Assembly (NCBI GenBank): GCA_030734395.1
Contig: JAUZTG010000017.1
Location: forward strand, 310,001-374,000
Direction of reading: 5' to 3'
Origin: Sarocladium kiliense
Taxonomy: Eukaryota > Ascomycota > Sordariomycetes > Hypocreales > Sarocladiaceae
Length of the DNA stretch: 64,000 nucleotides
The notes under the pieces are model-generated. The model had not been told where the DNA came from. It saw only the letters and a program-made list of their open reading frames with translations, and did not search any database. Position numbers and translations under genes: made by a program. Below, one piece after another: positions 1-11,662 of this stretch. How positions within the stretch are numbered: position 1 is the stretch's first letter; the number at the start of each line of letters is the position of its first letter.

Positions 1-1523
1 AAGCGAGGAAACAAGCGCTGAGGAATAGAAGCCGTTGTTCGAAGGCTCAGCAAGTGGTCAAGGTAGTTAGCTAACCCAAAAAGTATCCCCAATGGAGCCA
101 GGCCATGGAGTTCGGAGAAGTGCATAACAAACTCAAAGCTCCGAAGTCGTTTATACCATCTGACAGACCAAACTATCTCCGTCAATTACTAATATCAGTA
201 CATGCATAAGCGAGCTGCTTTCTCGACTTGGCGAGTCGACACGTCCACACGAGGTATCGACCATTTAGTCAACGCGTAGCCTGCAGGGATAGGACTGCAG
301 CCAAAGGGACGTGGGGGTTGTCGCTATCATCACTTGTTTCGTGCCTTTCTCGAGCTAGTCCTCCCACCTGCCTTGGCATATTCCCTGCTACATAGCTCTC
401 GGGAACGACTCGCGGGCCGCAACTAATGCACCGCGGACCGGGGCCTCTGCAGGAGGCTATTGGGGCTAGGCGCAGCTCCAGTAATCTACCACCCCTATTC
501 CTTAGCTTTCACCTCTACACTATATATGCTCTACACTATACCTGCGAAAAAGCAATTCGTAAAGACAATACGCCAAGCCTCCGATACATGACGCTTCGAA
601 TGTGAGATCCCTATCAAAGTCATCGGTGGCGGCCCCAGAGATCCGGCAGTCCTGGCGCAAAAGCGCTTTGTGTAGACGTAGCAGTGCATCTAATTTGCCT
701 AGCCAAGGAACTTTACGCGGCTTCATAGAGCTTCTCGGAGCTTTAAGCATAAGTCATACCCGCCGCACTTGTCATAACTTTGACAGGGGTGATGCCGGTA
801 GAGACGCTGTGGCAAAGATGGCTCCTCACTAGGATCCATGCACTATATACCGTGCGGGGAGTCCTCGTGTCGGTCTGCACTCAGTTCTGGTGTGGAGGCA
901 CCGCTTCGAAGCACCCCTGACACCGGGAAGCAATTCCGAGCAACTATTGATTTCTCCTAGCACGTGCAGCAGAGAATTCCTGCATTAGTGTTTCTTACGG
1001 CGACTGGACTCACGGATCGCAGCATTCGGACTGGACCGCACTGCTCTACCTGGTTGATCGTGTTGATGCGCTTCGCCATGGCCCACAGCGCCCTCCTGAT
1101 GAGTTACATCGGCGAATACTCGCGCAATGTCTCCTCCGAGCAGCGGCCGCCCTGCGCCTTTACCGCTCGGACAGCGCCAGCGCAGACGTTGCATGTCAAA
1201 CATGAATCGAGGCCTTAGAGTGAGAACGGAAACTAGATTTGTTTAGGCAGCTGCTACTACTTTTAGAACTCGAATGCAGGTAGGCTATAGTCCCTCATGC
1301 AAAGCTATCGAATAGGATTTCAGAAGCGATGAATCATTGAAGCGCTGTTGGACTTACAAATCGCTGACAAGATCTTTATCATGTCTTTGTAAAGCTTTGT
1401 GCGTCGTTTCGTTTGACCATAAAAGACATCTTGCTCCAGTAGAACAGCCTTGGTTGTTACATGATCTCTTGCCCGTCAACCTGAGGATCTACCTTCCGAC
1501 AATTACCTGCACAGCTCTTTGCC
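1..1523. other. Intergenic, no supported gene
   Basis: Only short overlapping open frames of mixed composition occur here and none has a recognisable motif or convincing splice structure. A 12-base word (ctctacactata) occurs twice around 512-540. The last few hundred bases presumably hold the promoter of the gene starting at 1524, but I see no clear TATA box. Confidence 0.6.
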
Positions 1524-3236
1524 ATGGGATCCCTCCTTTCTATTGCTCTTTTTGCCTGCAGCATCTCACTTTTGGGCCTCCCGCACTATGTCTTGGCCCA
1601 GGATGCTCCTGTCTTCGTCCAGGGAGGACTAGAAGATGCCACGGTTGATGATGCGTCAGTTTACAATAGCGGTGGAACCATTACAGTCAATGGATTCAAC
1701 ATGGCTGTTCCAAAGAACCTTCTCGTTCAGTTTCTTGCGGCATGGGTTCCTTGGAAGGACTTTGCCGAAAGCAAGGCAGACTACGTTGGGTTTGAAACAC
1801 TCGTATGTCCATGACAGCAGAAGCAGCATGATGCTTCTGCAATTAGTACCATATTTATATAAGCTGATCTTCATGGGAACTCAGGTTCTCGGCAATACCA
1901 TCAACGGCATTCACCAGGTTGCGCAAGTTATTACTTACGAGTTCTTCGAAGGCCTTGCCAGTGGCTTCATCGAATCTCTCGACTATGAGGACGGAAGCAT
2001 CAAGATTCTGAATGGTCCAACAGTACGGATCAATGATCCAAATGGAGTTTTCTCTGTTGGATATGATGGAGCACCTTTCATGACAGCGGATGACCAGAGC
2101 CCCAGCATCTCCTCGTTCTCTGGATTTCCTATGTGTATCCCACGTAACAGTACTGACCCTCTTTGCCCTCTGAGGAACAGACCATTCAAGGGGCCTGGAA
2201 CCTTGTAAGTCAACCACATCAAACAAAGCCCCTTTGGCCATTACTGATCATCTAGCCAGCAATGCCCCGGATCCTCTGGTTATGGCGCCATTCCAAGAAG
2301 GTGACTTTATCACCTTTGCTGGATTCCGTAAAGGAGGTGAAGTAATCGCTTTCAGCATTGTCGCTCAGAATGTTCAGATTCAAACATTGGGTGATATTGT
2401 TTATGTTAGGATGGAGCTCGGCCTCCTGGGTATCGATAACCCAAATCCTAACGCAGAGTTGCCTGAGTCGAGGGTGAGTCACTTCGTTGGACGGTTCGAG
2501 TATGGGCCATGTGCGATGAATATGACTAATGCATATGTAGTTCATTGGATTCACTAGTAACAATCGAGCAACTGTTGCTTTATATGCTATGGATATTGAT
2601 CCTTGCTCTGGTAATGTTACCGACCGCATACTCGCCACCATGGGTCTCCGTGGCGGTCGCAATGAGCAAAACAAGTTCGAATACCGCAACGACATCCTTC
2701 ATTCATACACTCGGGAATATCGTGTAATAGCCGAGATTAACGGTGTTCCCAAAACACGTATCACCAAGAATGGCATCCTGAGTGGGGCCTATGTACAGCC
2801 TGTCAATGTCTGGGTGCAGGGCGAGCAAAACATTCCCGGCACACCGCCCCCTCCACATGATTTCTCTGAGATGGGATTCTTGACGAAAGGCGTTGGTCGA
2901 GATGAGAATGGCGATCTTTGGGGTAAGTCTGTCTCGGGTGTCCGTCTGATTCATGAGCTAATAGATTGGCAAAGGACCTCTTGATCCCTTCCCGCAAACT
3001 GGAGTTTTTATCGAGGAGCCGAATTGCCCTGTAGATCGTTCGCATCTGCGTAAGTAGAACCCCTTTACTCGACTCATTTGACATCTGGAGCAAACCTAAC
3101 AGAGGACTGCGTTCCAGGGGCTCTTCGTGAGAGGCGGAGTTCAGTGAGTCTCTGGTATAGTCGGGCGAAGGCAGAGGCGGCGGCAGATGCGGAGAATAAA
3201 GGGACAACACCTGGTATGCTCAGCATCGAGGGATGA
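1524..3236 (+). CDS. Secreted protein of unknown function (6 exons)
   Basis: I do not recognise the family. A hydrophobic start (MGSLLSIALFACSISLLGL...) ending near the VLAQ sequence looks like a signal peptide, so the product is probably secreted. Exons are 1524-1802, 1885-2204, 2260-2473, 2541-2922, 2975-3049 and 3103-3236; all five introns have GT donors and AG acceptors and restore one frame of 467 codons ending in TGA. The middle has NAPDPL and LGRxxGGR-like Gly-rich segments, a run of Pro (GTPPPPHDF) and a conserved-looking Cys pair around CSGNVTD. The C-terminal exon is Ala/Lys/Glu-rich and probably helical. It is intact and spliced, so it is likely a real gene; the exon limits are inferred from frame and splice sites only. 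Confidence 0.75.
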
Positions 3237-4787
3237 TTGCAAAGCTGGCTAAGGCACGGTCACTGATGAGTGTCTGCCTTCCCCAATGTGGGCGAAAGCT
3301 ACACCGTTGCAACACGGCCATCCGAGTTTCTGTTTTTGTTCTGCCCTCACCATGGCATCCCCTGACGTCTTTCTTTACAGAATTGAGAATAATCGAAGAA
3401 TCGAAAAGATTTCCCTCGCTCGACCTTGCGCATCAAGTCCTAAGAATATTCAACGAAGGAGGATGAGGGACTGGGGACTGTGGCGGCTAGTAGCGATAGT
3501 ATTGCAGAGAACTAAATGCAACGGATACCAAAGTTACAGAGAGTAAGAAGAGTGGTCTTCCAAAGGGATGTCTGGCAAAATAGAATATCAATGCCAGGGT
3601 GTATGTCTATCATCAAAACATCTCGAAAGAGGGAGATCTCTAGAAACTAGTAGTACAAATAGTTCCAGAGAAAGACCACAAGTTCAATATCATGTCCATT
3701 GCGTTCCACAGGAGCCATCTTTGTGTTCAGTCGAGCTGTCTGGCCAATTGACAGAATTCAGATCCATTGGTACCCGAATGGATAATAGCTGCTATCAATT
3801 ACACACGCAGACCCTATAGGATGTCATTAGCTTCATTATGCGAACCGTTTGCTGAGCTGCTTACTGGTTTTCATCGCAGTGTCCGCCATGGATGTTCCCA
3901 TGTTGCGCAAAACACTTCATTTAGCTTAGATTAGTGGCCCAACTGTGCTGCAAGATCGACGGGTATTCATACCGATGCACTACAAGCAGCATCGCCAGCA
4001 TTAGACACAGGGCCGATGCCAACACTGCCGAGTTGACAACTGCTTCGCTCAAGTAAGGTGGGTGCCGAGAGACTGGCAGCCACCCAAAAGGAGAGTGTTT
4101 GTAGGATAAGAAACTTCATGTTGAAAAGTTTTCTGTCTGCGAGTAATTGATTCCACGTGCGACTCTCTTGGAAGAGAGCGGCTGAGGATCATATTTATAT
4201 AGGAGCTTACACAGGTTCGGGAGAAGCCAGTCCCTTACTCCTCACCCGCGTATTGCCCCGAGACATGGTTCGGGATCACGGGACTGTACGGATAGTGTGT
4301 CCGTTGTTTGGGCTCCCTAATCCCCAGCATTCCGGTAAAGCCAAGCCACATGCCTTGGAGTTCCACCAAGAGCCGTTTAGGTCGTAGAGGAGTCCCGGGT
4401 AAAATGAAGTCCACCGATGGTTACTCTCCTACCGCTAGTGTAGAGTTACAATTCAAGGGGTTAGAGATCGGCATAAGCTTTCAGCTTTTGTCTTGGTCTC
4501 AGGCCTTGTGACCTCATCGGTTCAGTGAAGGCTGATCCTGCGAGACCTGCAATTCCTGAGTGACTACGATCCGCATGCTAGAGGGCTTTTAGTGTTTCGC
4601 CTGTAAGACACGTACTGTTGACAAGAAGAGACCCCCCAAAATGAGTGTCACAATGATCGCGATCAAGAGGTCAATTTCCAAAGCCGTGGTATTTGTCCTA
4701 CGATACTCTGATCAACTTCAATACAACTTCAATAACAATCTCTCTACAGATGGAGATTTGGCGGAACTTTGTCGTGATGAGCCGAGC
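3237..4787. other. Intergenic, no supported gene
   Basis: This 1.5-kb gap between two convergent 3' ends holds short frames only. None shows a domain, a signal peptide or a credible exon series. I see nothing further in it. Confidence 0.6.
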
Positions 4788-6311
4788 CTATAGGCACTGG
4801 GAATACCATTGGTTCGAGAAAGTGCATTTACCTTGACTGCAGCATTTAGGCCCTGTCCAGCCGTCTCCACCACACTGTCCATAGAGCTTTGAGCAGTCAG
4901 GGCTTGAAGTGATACTTGTCACTGGCGCAGAAGATATTGAAGGTATCAAAGTGGTTGCGCTGGTTGCCGAGGTAGGGATCTGTGAGGCGCTCCCATCACT
5001 CTTGTCAAATTGCCACCAATTGAAGTTGAACAACTCGCTGGTACCCGAGCCCTTGAAACTCCAGAACAAGTCTTGTGTACCAGTCACACCGCTGATGTCG
5101 CATGTGACAGTAGTATAGGTCTGCCAGCCACCTGTACCCGGGACTTTGCATGTACCAACGAGATTGCCAGATTGGCTTCCGAGGCGAACTTCAATGTTCC
5201 CACCACTATTGGCAGAGGCAACGCGAACCTTGAGAGATTTTGCGCCAGTGCCAAAGGCGACGCCTCGGACCTTTATATAATCGCCGTTGTTGATAAAAGC
5301 GACGTTTAGACCACCCTCTCCACAGACCTCTGTCTTCAAACCTGACGACCATGCAATAAGCTCAGCCTCTTGGCGCACATAAGGGTCGACGGTCCCAGTC
5401 TGTGGTGGGCCACTCGTCATGCTCATCTTTGGAATGCTTCCATCAGAGTTGTAGGTGAACTTTTCGATTGCCACGGATCGCGTGTATCCGCCACCTCCAG
5501 GCAATGCGCCGTTGTGATAGAAGAAGTATGACGCGCCATTGAAGTCGATCATGCCCGGGTGGTTGGTAAAACTTGTGCCTTGTGCGTCCATGATCACACC
5601 CCGGTAGTTCCAAGGCCCAGTCGGGCTGTTGCTGGTAGCGTAGCGAATGTTCTCAGAGCAGCAGGTACCAGCATAAATCATATAATACAGGCTCCCGCGT
5701 TTGTAGAACCAGGGGCCTTCCTGATAGCCGCCGTTGCTGGGAGTGACCTTTTGAATGCCGCCATTGTAGGAGATCATGTCGGCGTTCAACTTGACATAAG
5801 TCAGGTCGGGGTTGCCCCAGTAAAGGTAGGCTTGACCCCCGTCGTCAATAAAAACAGTTGGGTCAATCTGGCAGTTTTCAACCAACGGCTTCCCTATGGC
5901 GTCTTTGTAAGGACCTTCGATGTTGTCGCTGACCCCGACGCCGATAGCCATGCAACCTCCAGAGCGAGTGATTGGAACATAGTAATAGAACTTGTTGTTC
6001 CTTTGGACTACCTGCCCCGCCCAAGCATCTTTGGATGCCCAGCTGAAGGTCGTCAATCCCATAGGGGAGCCGTGATCCAGCCAATTTGCCATATCAGCTG
6101 TCGAGAAGAGCCGCCAATTCTTCATATTGAAGAAGCCGGAGCTTGTGTCATCTTCATCGTGACTAGTGAAAACATAAAGTCGGTTATTATACACTATGGG
6201 TGCTGGATCTGCAGTAAAGTCGGTCTGGGCGATAGGGTTGTCGCCTTTAACATTGTCAACCAAAGCTGCAAGCAAGCACACTGCCACAGCCGGCATCCAG
6301 GAATATCTCAT
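4788..6311 (-). CDS. Secreted GH43 glycosidase with CBM6 and C-terminal CBM1
   Basis: This intronless gene encodes 507 aa and acts outside the cell on arabinoxylan-type hemicellulose (alpha-L-arabinofuranosidase or beta-xylosidase class). Residues 1-23 are a signal peptide. The GH43 five-bladed propeller follows: the general base is D35 in TADPAPIVY, the pKa-modulating Asp lies in QIDPTVFID, and the acid Glu lies in YQEGPWFYK. A CBM6-like beta-sandwich begins near VRQEAELIAWSSG and holds the FNFNWWQF edge. A Ser/Thr/Pro linker leads to a fungal CBM1 (YGQCGGDGWTGPKCC ... WYSQCL) at the very C terminus. It is divergent from the second GH43 gene at 7661. A TTATAAA element lies about 100 bp upstream of the ATG. 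The exact substrate cannot be told from sequence alone. Confidence 0.93.
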   Translation of the reverse strand: MRYSWMPAVAVCLLAALVDNVKGDNPIAQTDFTADPAPIVYNNRLYVFTSHDEDDTSSGFFNMKNWRLFSTADMANWLDHGSPMGLTTFSWASKDAWAGQVVQRNNKFYYYVPITRSGGCMAIGVGVSDNIEGPYKDAIGKPLVENCQIDPTVFIDDGGQAYLYWGNPDLTYVKLNADMISYNGGIQKVTPSNGGYQEGPWFYKRGSLYYMIYAGTCCSENIRYATSNSPTGPWNYRGVIMDAQGTSFTNHPGMIDFNGASYFFYHNGALPGGGGYTRSVAIEKFTYNSDGSIPKMSMTSGPPQTGTVDPYVRQEAELIAWSSGLKTEVCGEGGLNVAFINNGDYIKVRGVAFGTGAKSLKVRVASANSGGNIEVRLGSQSGNLVGTCKVPGTGGWQTYTTVTCDISGVTGTQDLFWSFKGSGTSELFNFNWWQFDKSDGSASQIPTSATSATTLIPSISSAPVTSITSSPDCSKLYGQCGGDGWTGPKCCSQGKCTFSNQWYSQCL

Positions 6312-6410
6312 GTCGTTTTGCCTGTGCCTGGAAGTCGCAGGAGTTGAAAAGATAATTTCAGATTGAGCGCATCCCGTGTTCGTGCTTTGGCGCTGTCTTA
6401 ACCGTAATGG

Positions 6411-6417
6411 TTTATAA
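6411..6417 (-). promoter_or_regulatory. TATA-like element of the GH43-CBM6-CBM1 gene
   Basis: On the minus strand this reads TTATAAA and lies about 100 bp upstream of the ATG at 6311. The call is by position and sequence only. Confidence 0.4.
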
Positions 6418-7596
6418 CTGGCTCATAGGCGTATCCTAAGGTGTCGGATAATTTGACGGAAGCACCTCTCCCTCGCCTTGCCTTATTGCGCGGGGCAAAG
6501 AGCGGAAAATCGGGTAAGGCGAGCATTCCACACTCTAATAGTCACACCGCTGAACAGTGCCCTGGTAGCCAGATACGTGGAAAATTCTCGCATCATGGTT
6601 CTCGACCTCGACAATCCTTGCCCGATGGTCACATGGCTTGCAGTGTAGGTTTGATTCAGCGCGGAATAACAACATCCGATCTTCAGCGCCGTCACTGTTT
6701 TGGGAAATTCTCAAAACGCCAACTTGTCGGGATGCCATCCACTCGATTTACACAAGTCTTAGCCGCAGCTATCACATGCAACGCCGTGGTTTTCGGCTTT
6801 CACTACCTCTTGTTAGCCTATCATACCTTTGCCGGGGATGAGCGCTCGGTTCTGTTCTAAGCTTCGCCTGTATACCCTGTCGCGTAGCATGTGCACTACT
6901 GGGGAAAATAGGGCCGGTTGACAAGACTCACCGTTTCACAATTGGAATTTTACAAACAATAAATCGTAGCAAATGAAAAGAGGCCGTGCATGCTCTGTCC
7001 CTAAGTTATGTGCCGGTCTTAGAACCCCGGGGTCTAGTGTATTTTTGTTTCTGTATGTCCAAAATATGCTCTCTACCTTGACTCGAAAGCTAGAGGATGC
7101 TTCTTGGAAGAATTTACACTCATCTTGACTGTGTGGTATTGCAGGCTTACTCGCTATTGAGGCGGTTGCAAGTCGAGCTGACTGGGTGAGTGGACGCAAC
7201 TTAAATTCAAAGCTCGGCTATCTTCGGGGTATCTTGGCGCGATTCCACCTATGGGCGCGTGGCTCCTAAAGCGGACCAATCATCGTACACGCATCCAGAC
7301 AAGATAACCTGCGGAGATGTACACTTCCACGGCATGCACGATGCCGATGTGGTCAACCTTTCACCCCGCTTGCAATGACTGGAACGCTATCGTATGAAAT
7401 CTCAGGCCATGACTTTCCTGTTTCTATTAATTTTTAGATACACAACTGTAAACAATAGTTTCACCCCGGTCCAATGCTCAGAACGCGTGCGGGGGCCATA
7501 GTTCTCCAACCTTTAGTCCATTTCAGTCAAGGAGACGACCCTCCATGTGTAGTTTCGGGGTTAGTGCAACTGACGTGTAGGTTCTACTGGGCATGA

Positions 7597-7604
7597 TATA
7601 TAAT
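7597..7604 (+). promoter_or_regulatory. TATA box of the CBM1-GH43 gene
   Basis: TATATAAT lies 57 bp upstream of the chosen ATG at 7661. This supports that start, since the transcript must begin close to it. Confidence 0.45.
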
Positions 7605-7660
7605 GACTAGTTTCTATACCAACAGCGTCCTGTTAGTGGACAGACATGATATGAAAGGCA

Positions 7661-9544
7661 ATGAATATGGCTTACTCTCTGCATATCTTGCTGCTATGTA
7701 GCACTGCACTCTTGGCCTTTGCGCAATCACCCGCCTATGGACAGTGTAAGTGGACGCCTCCGAAATGCGAGTAGAGCTTTCTCACTGATCATTACCAACA
7801 TTTCAGGCGGTGGCCAAGGCTGGGCCGGGCCCACAACCTGTGTGTCTGGGTATTGTTGCCAATTCAGTAATGACTGGTACTCGCAGTGCATTCCTGGCAC
7901 ATGTAATGGTGGGGGAGGAGATTCGAGCAGCGTCCCAAGTATCAGCACTACAATGACAACAAAGACAAGCACAGGAGGGGCTGGATCACCTACCCAGACA
8001 TTCAGCAACCCTGTTCTGTGGGAGGATCTAGCGGATAATGACGTTTTTCGCGTTGGCGAAGGTAAGCATATCCCTTGAAGCAAGTCAAAGAGTGCGTTTG
8101 CTAATACGTAGCGCACGCAGACTACTATTACACTTCTTCGACGATGCACTATTCTCCGGGTGCCCCAGTTTTGCACTCAAAAGATCTGGTCAACTGGGAA
8201 TACGTTGGGCATGCAGTACCATCACTGGATTGGGGCAACAAATACAATTTGAACGGTGGTAGAGCATATGTAAATGGGATCTGGGCCTCAACCATGCGCT
8301 ACCGTAAGTCGAACGGCCTATACTATTGGCTTGGCTGCATCGACTTTGGTACTACCTACGTCTACACTTCTCCTTCTCCTTCCGGCCCATGGAAGCTAGG
8401 CGGAAGAATAAACACCTGTTACTATGACGCGGGTATGCTTATAGATGACAACGATCAAATCTATGTCGCCTACGGAAACTCTCAGATCTCTGTGGCGAAG
8501 CTTTCTAGCGACGGGTTTTCTCAGGTTTCCACTCAACGGGTCTTTACAACACCAAGCAACATTGGTACTTTGGAAGGTTCCAGGTTTTACAAACGCAACG
8601 GACAGTATTACATCTTCATGACGAGGCCTGCCAATGGCCAGTACATCATCAAGTCTTCAAATCCACAAAGCGGATACGGCAACCCGTTCGAGGTACTGCT
8701 CAATTTGAGATCCCCGATTTCTGGGAGCGGAATCCCTCACCAAGGTAGCTTGGTCGATACTCCAAATGGAGACTGGTATTATATGGCGTTCATTGATTCG
8801 TATCCTGGAGGTCGTATTCCAGTCCTTGCCCCGATCATCTGGACTGGTGACGGATGGCCAACGATACAGACTGTCAATAATGCCTGGGGCGTCAATTATC
8901 GGTATCCCGTCACTCCAGTAAGGCTCAGTAGTAGCACTGGAAAGGATAGTTTTGCTGGGACAAGTCTCGGGCCGCAATGGGAGTGGAACCACAATCCAGA
9001 CACGAGCCGCTTCTCTGTTGGCAACGGTCTTACCTTATCTGCGGCGACCGTGACTAGCGACCTGTATTGGGCACGTAATACATTGACCAAGCGCATCCAC
9101 GGTCCCCAGGGTACAGGAACACTCGAAATAGACTTCACAAGAATGGCTGATGGGGACCGCGCAGGGCTGGCTCTGTTTCGCGACAAGTCCGCGTGGATCG
9201 GCATCGCCAAGGATGGAGGGACAAACAAGTTGCAATATGTGACGAATCTGAACCTTGGCACGGGGAGCGGTTGGCCAACACAGGGAACCGGAACCGTTGC
9301 AGCTTCTCAGAGTTTCAGTGGCACGAAAGTATGGCTTCGCATTAGGGCAGATATATCCCCTGGCGGTAGCAAGACAGCGACTTTCTACTGGTCTAGTGAT
9401 GGCAACAGCTTCTCCCAACTTGGAGGAGGCTTCACTATGAACTCAGATTGGCAGTTCTTCATGGGATACAGGTATGGCATCTTTGAGTATGCGACGAAGG
9501 CTCTGGGTGGTTCTGTTAGGATTGTATCGTTTACGAGCGAATGA
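7661..9544 (+). CDS. Secreted CBM1-GH43 beta-xylosidase/arabinosidase
   Basis: Three exons (7661-7745, 7807-8061, 8121-9544) encode 587 aa. The first exon holds the signal peptide (MNMAYSLHILLLCSTALLAFA) and runs into YGQC, so the N-terminal CBM1 is split by intron 1: the Cys codon spans the junction and continues CGGQGWAGPTTC ... WYSQCIPG. A Ser/Thr linker follows, then a GH43 propeller: base Asp in ADNDVFRVG (its codons flank intron 2), Asp in YYDAGMLIDD, acid Glu in TLEGSRFYK. The C-terminal part after about residue 360 (WEWNHNPDTSRFSV..., later RIRADISPGG) resembles the concanavalin-like C-terminal domain of GH43 beta-xylosidases. Expected role: release of xylose or arabinose from plant hemicellulose outside the cell. 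An ORF caller would start at 8144 and miss signal peptide, CBM1 and the catalytic base. Confidence 0.92.
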
Positions 9545-9798
9545 GACGGCAGGCCATAGTCTTTGACATGTTGAAGAAGAAATGAGGATGCGGTGCTACC
9601 ATTTCCCGAACGAGGTAACGCGCAATGTTCTTGGCAACTACGGAGAGGAGCCCGGTACGCGCAGTCATTAGGCTTGTCTGTGCTCTGAAAAGAGATCAAC
9701 GGGAGTGGAGGTGAGAAGAACTCCTCTATGGATGGCTTTGTCGTGTGTTAGCGCTTACATGGAAATGCCACACATATTCCCTCTACTCACTTTCTCTA

Positions 9799-9843
9799 AC
9801 GTACTTTATCACCGAGTGGGCCACATCACCGAGTGGGCCACCC
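9799..9843 (+). repeat. Left terminal inverted repeat, 45 bp
   Basis: It starts acgtactttatcaccgag and is the exact reverse complement of 11616-11660. It contains a 17-bp direct repeat (atcaccgagtgggccac twice in tandem), so each end carries two copies of what may be the transposase-binding site. Confidence 0.95.
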
Positions 9844-10070
9844 TGTCACAGTACTCCATCACTTCGAGCATATAACTCAACAACAAAGCAAAAATTTCAT
9901 AGGAATCAATCGCTACTATTCTCAACAGTGGATGAGATCACTGCTTGGCAGGTTCTTGCGTTATGTCCAGTGTCTCCGCATGTTCCACAGCGCCTAGACC
10001 TCACTTCCACTCGAGCTTTACAACCACGCCTCTGCTACGTCTCCTGCTTTATCTGCACATCAGCCTCCTT

Positions 10071-11579
10071 CTATGCTATCTGGTCATGTCCTTCAGCAAT
10101 TGACATAGCTCCATTTGGCCTAAGGCGTTGCTTTTTAACCCTTCGACGTCGGCTTAGGGTATTATTTGTCTCTCGAAGTGTTTTGTTCTCGGCCTCCAAT
10201 AGGGCCATCCGATGCATAAATATCTGCGTACCTTTCGTCAGGTAATTAATACCTTCAATAATTAATGTCGGCGAGCTTCCTTGGTGACGAGAGACTCGGT
10301 CTATGAGCAGTGTACTCTGTAAAGTAGCTTCGTTGGTGTTTGTGGGCGTTCTTAAGGTCCAGAGGTCAGGTATTCCGGATGAGGTACCTGGGGGTGTTAG
10401 CGTCTTAAACTTCACATCAAGCTTTAAAAGAACGGACTCTGGGTTATAAGATAGAATTCCCGAGCCCTTGAAGCCTCCTTGGATGTTTTTGATAGTGATT
10501 GCTCTCTGAAAGGCGCGGAAAAACGCTGGAAAGAAATCTTCCTTCGAGATGTAAGTGGTCCCTGCGCGCATCCTCTTCTTAATTTCCCGACCATAGGCTT
10601 TCTTCAGCGGTCCAAAACAGCTAACATCAAGAGGCTGCAGTAAATGCGATGAGTGAGGAGGCATATATAGGGGAAGGATATCCTTCTCCTTGCAATACGT
10701 GTCGAACTCAACAGATTGGTGACTTTCATAGCCATCTAGAACGAGGAGTCGATATTTACTAATCATGCGCGATAAGGTATGCTTTTCAAAATGCCGAATC
10801 CATTCTAGACCAATTGCATTTGTCGTCCAGCCATTTGGAGAGGTTACGATAACCTAGTCGGGTGGCAGAGGGCTATCTTCATACCAGGTTGAGAGGTAAT
10901 ATTAGCCGGAAACAACGATGAACGGCGGAACACAGAACCCCGTGGCTCCGACGCCTTGAATTGCTGTTGCCCATTCCTGATTGCCAGGCTGTATCATTTT
11001 CGCATTAGAGACCCTTTCCGAGCTCGTCACAACCATGCCGGCTGAGATAATGCCCATCTAGAAACCGGTCTCGTCAAAGTTGTAAATATCTTCATCCTAG
11101 ATCCTATATTTCGCGATTATACTCTCCACAAGTAGAAACCACGTGTTTATCGCGGCTGGATCTTCGCATAGAGCTCTCTTGTAGTCATACCTCCGTAATT
11201 GGCGTGTTTTAAGCTCTTAGTGCTGCGTAATGAACCGATATGGCTAAAGGGTTCTAATAGGTGATGCGCCACGCGCTTCGAGAAGAAGATTCGCCATTTC
11301 ACCCACACCATTGATTCGAGGGGAGCAAGATCGAGAATCCAGGTCGATTATTCTCTGAACTATAACTGTCTCCTCTAGCTCGGTGAGTTTCGTAGAATTA
11401 GGCGGGCTATCGCGTCGGGCAGTTATACTATTCCTACGACGGCCCAAGGTTACTCGGCTCACATTGTATTGCTGCGCTGCGCGTTGAATAGTCAAAGAAG
11501 GGTCCTTTCCCATAGCTTGTAGGGCAAGGTTTATATCCCTATCTTTGCAAGGTGTTTCCATGACGCGTTGCGTTAACAT
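10071..11579 (-). pseudogene. Transposase, pogo/Fot1 family, six in-frame stops
   Basis: One reading frame runs from the Met at 11579 (a second Met is at 11561) to 10071 with no frameshift. The N terminus has a psq/CENP-B-type HTH (IQRAAQQYNVSRVTLGRR). The catalytic core keeps its three acids: NFDETGF, LVLDGYESH and LLQPLDVSCFGPLKKAY. Stops are at 11244-11246, 11217-11219, 11097-11099, 11058-11060, 10902-10904 and 10854-10856. Family context suggests Gln at I-stop-DEDIYNFDE, GF-stop-MGI and VSG-stop-YY, and Trp before PYRFI and in PPD-stop-VI. CAR-to-TAR and TGG-to-TAG are both RIP-type changes. The gene cannot make a full transposase. Confidence 0.92.
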
Positions 11580-11615
11580 TGTAATGTAAAGTGGAAGGAG
11601 TAGGGTTCTGTGTTG

Positions 11616-11660
11616 GGGTGGCCCACTCGGTGATGTGGCCCACTCGGTGATAAAGTACGT
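11616..11660 (-). repeat. Right terminal inverted repeat, 45 bp
   Basis: This is the exact reverse complement of 9799-9843 with the same doubled 17-bp unit. It is followed by TA at 11661-11662. The identity of the two ends implies a fairly recent insertion, although the coding part is mutated. Confidence 0.95.
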
Positions 11661-11662
11661 TA

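Larger units (their letters stand above)
6312..7660. other. Divergent intergenic region between two GH43 genes
   Basis: This 1.35-kb region drives two divergent secreted glycosidase genes. TATA-like elements sit near both ends (6411-6417 and 7597-7604). The only long open frame (6441-6860, plus) has no motif and starts within the promoter of the minus-strand gene, so I do not call it. Confidence 0.6.
9799..11660 (-). mobile_element. pogo/Fot1-like Tc1-mariner DNA transposon, 1862 bp, inactive
   Basis: The element has 45-bp perfect terminal inverted repeats and is flanked by TA on both sides (9797-9798 and 11661-11662), the target duplication of the Tc1/mariner superfamily. It carries one minus-strand transposase with a helix-turn-helix N terminus and a DDE_1-type catalytic core, the fungal pogo/Fot1 arrangement. 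Six in-frame stops make it inactive. Each is explained by a single C-to-T or G-to-A change, which fits RIP. It sits between the GH43 gene and two broken genes. Confidence 0.93.

Noticed and set aside
5559..6347. 262-codon plus-strand frame
   Set aside because: It is antisense to the GH43 gene with no motif of its own; a shadow of a codon-biased gene.
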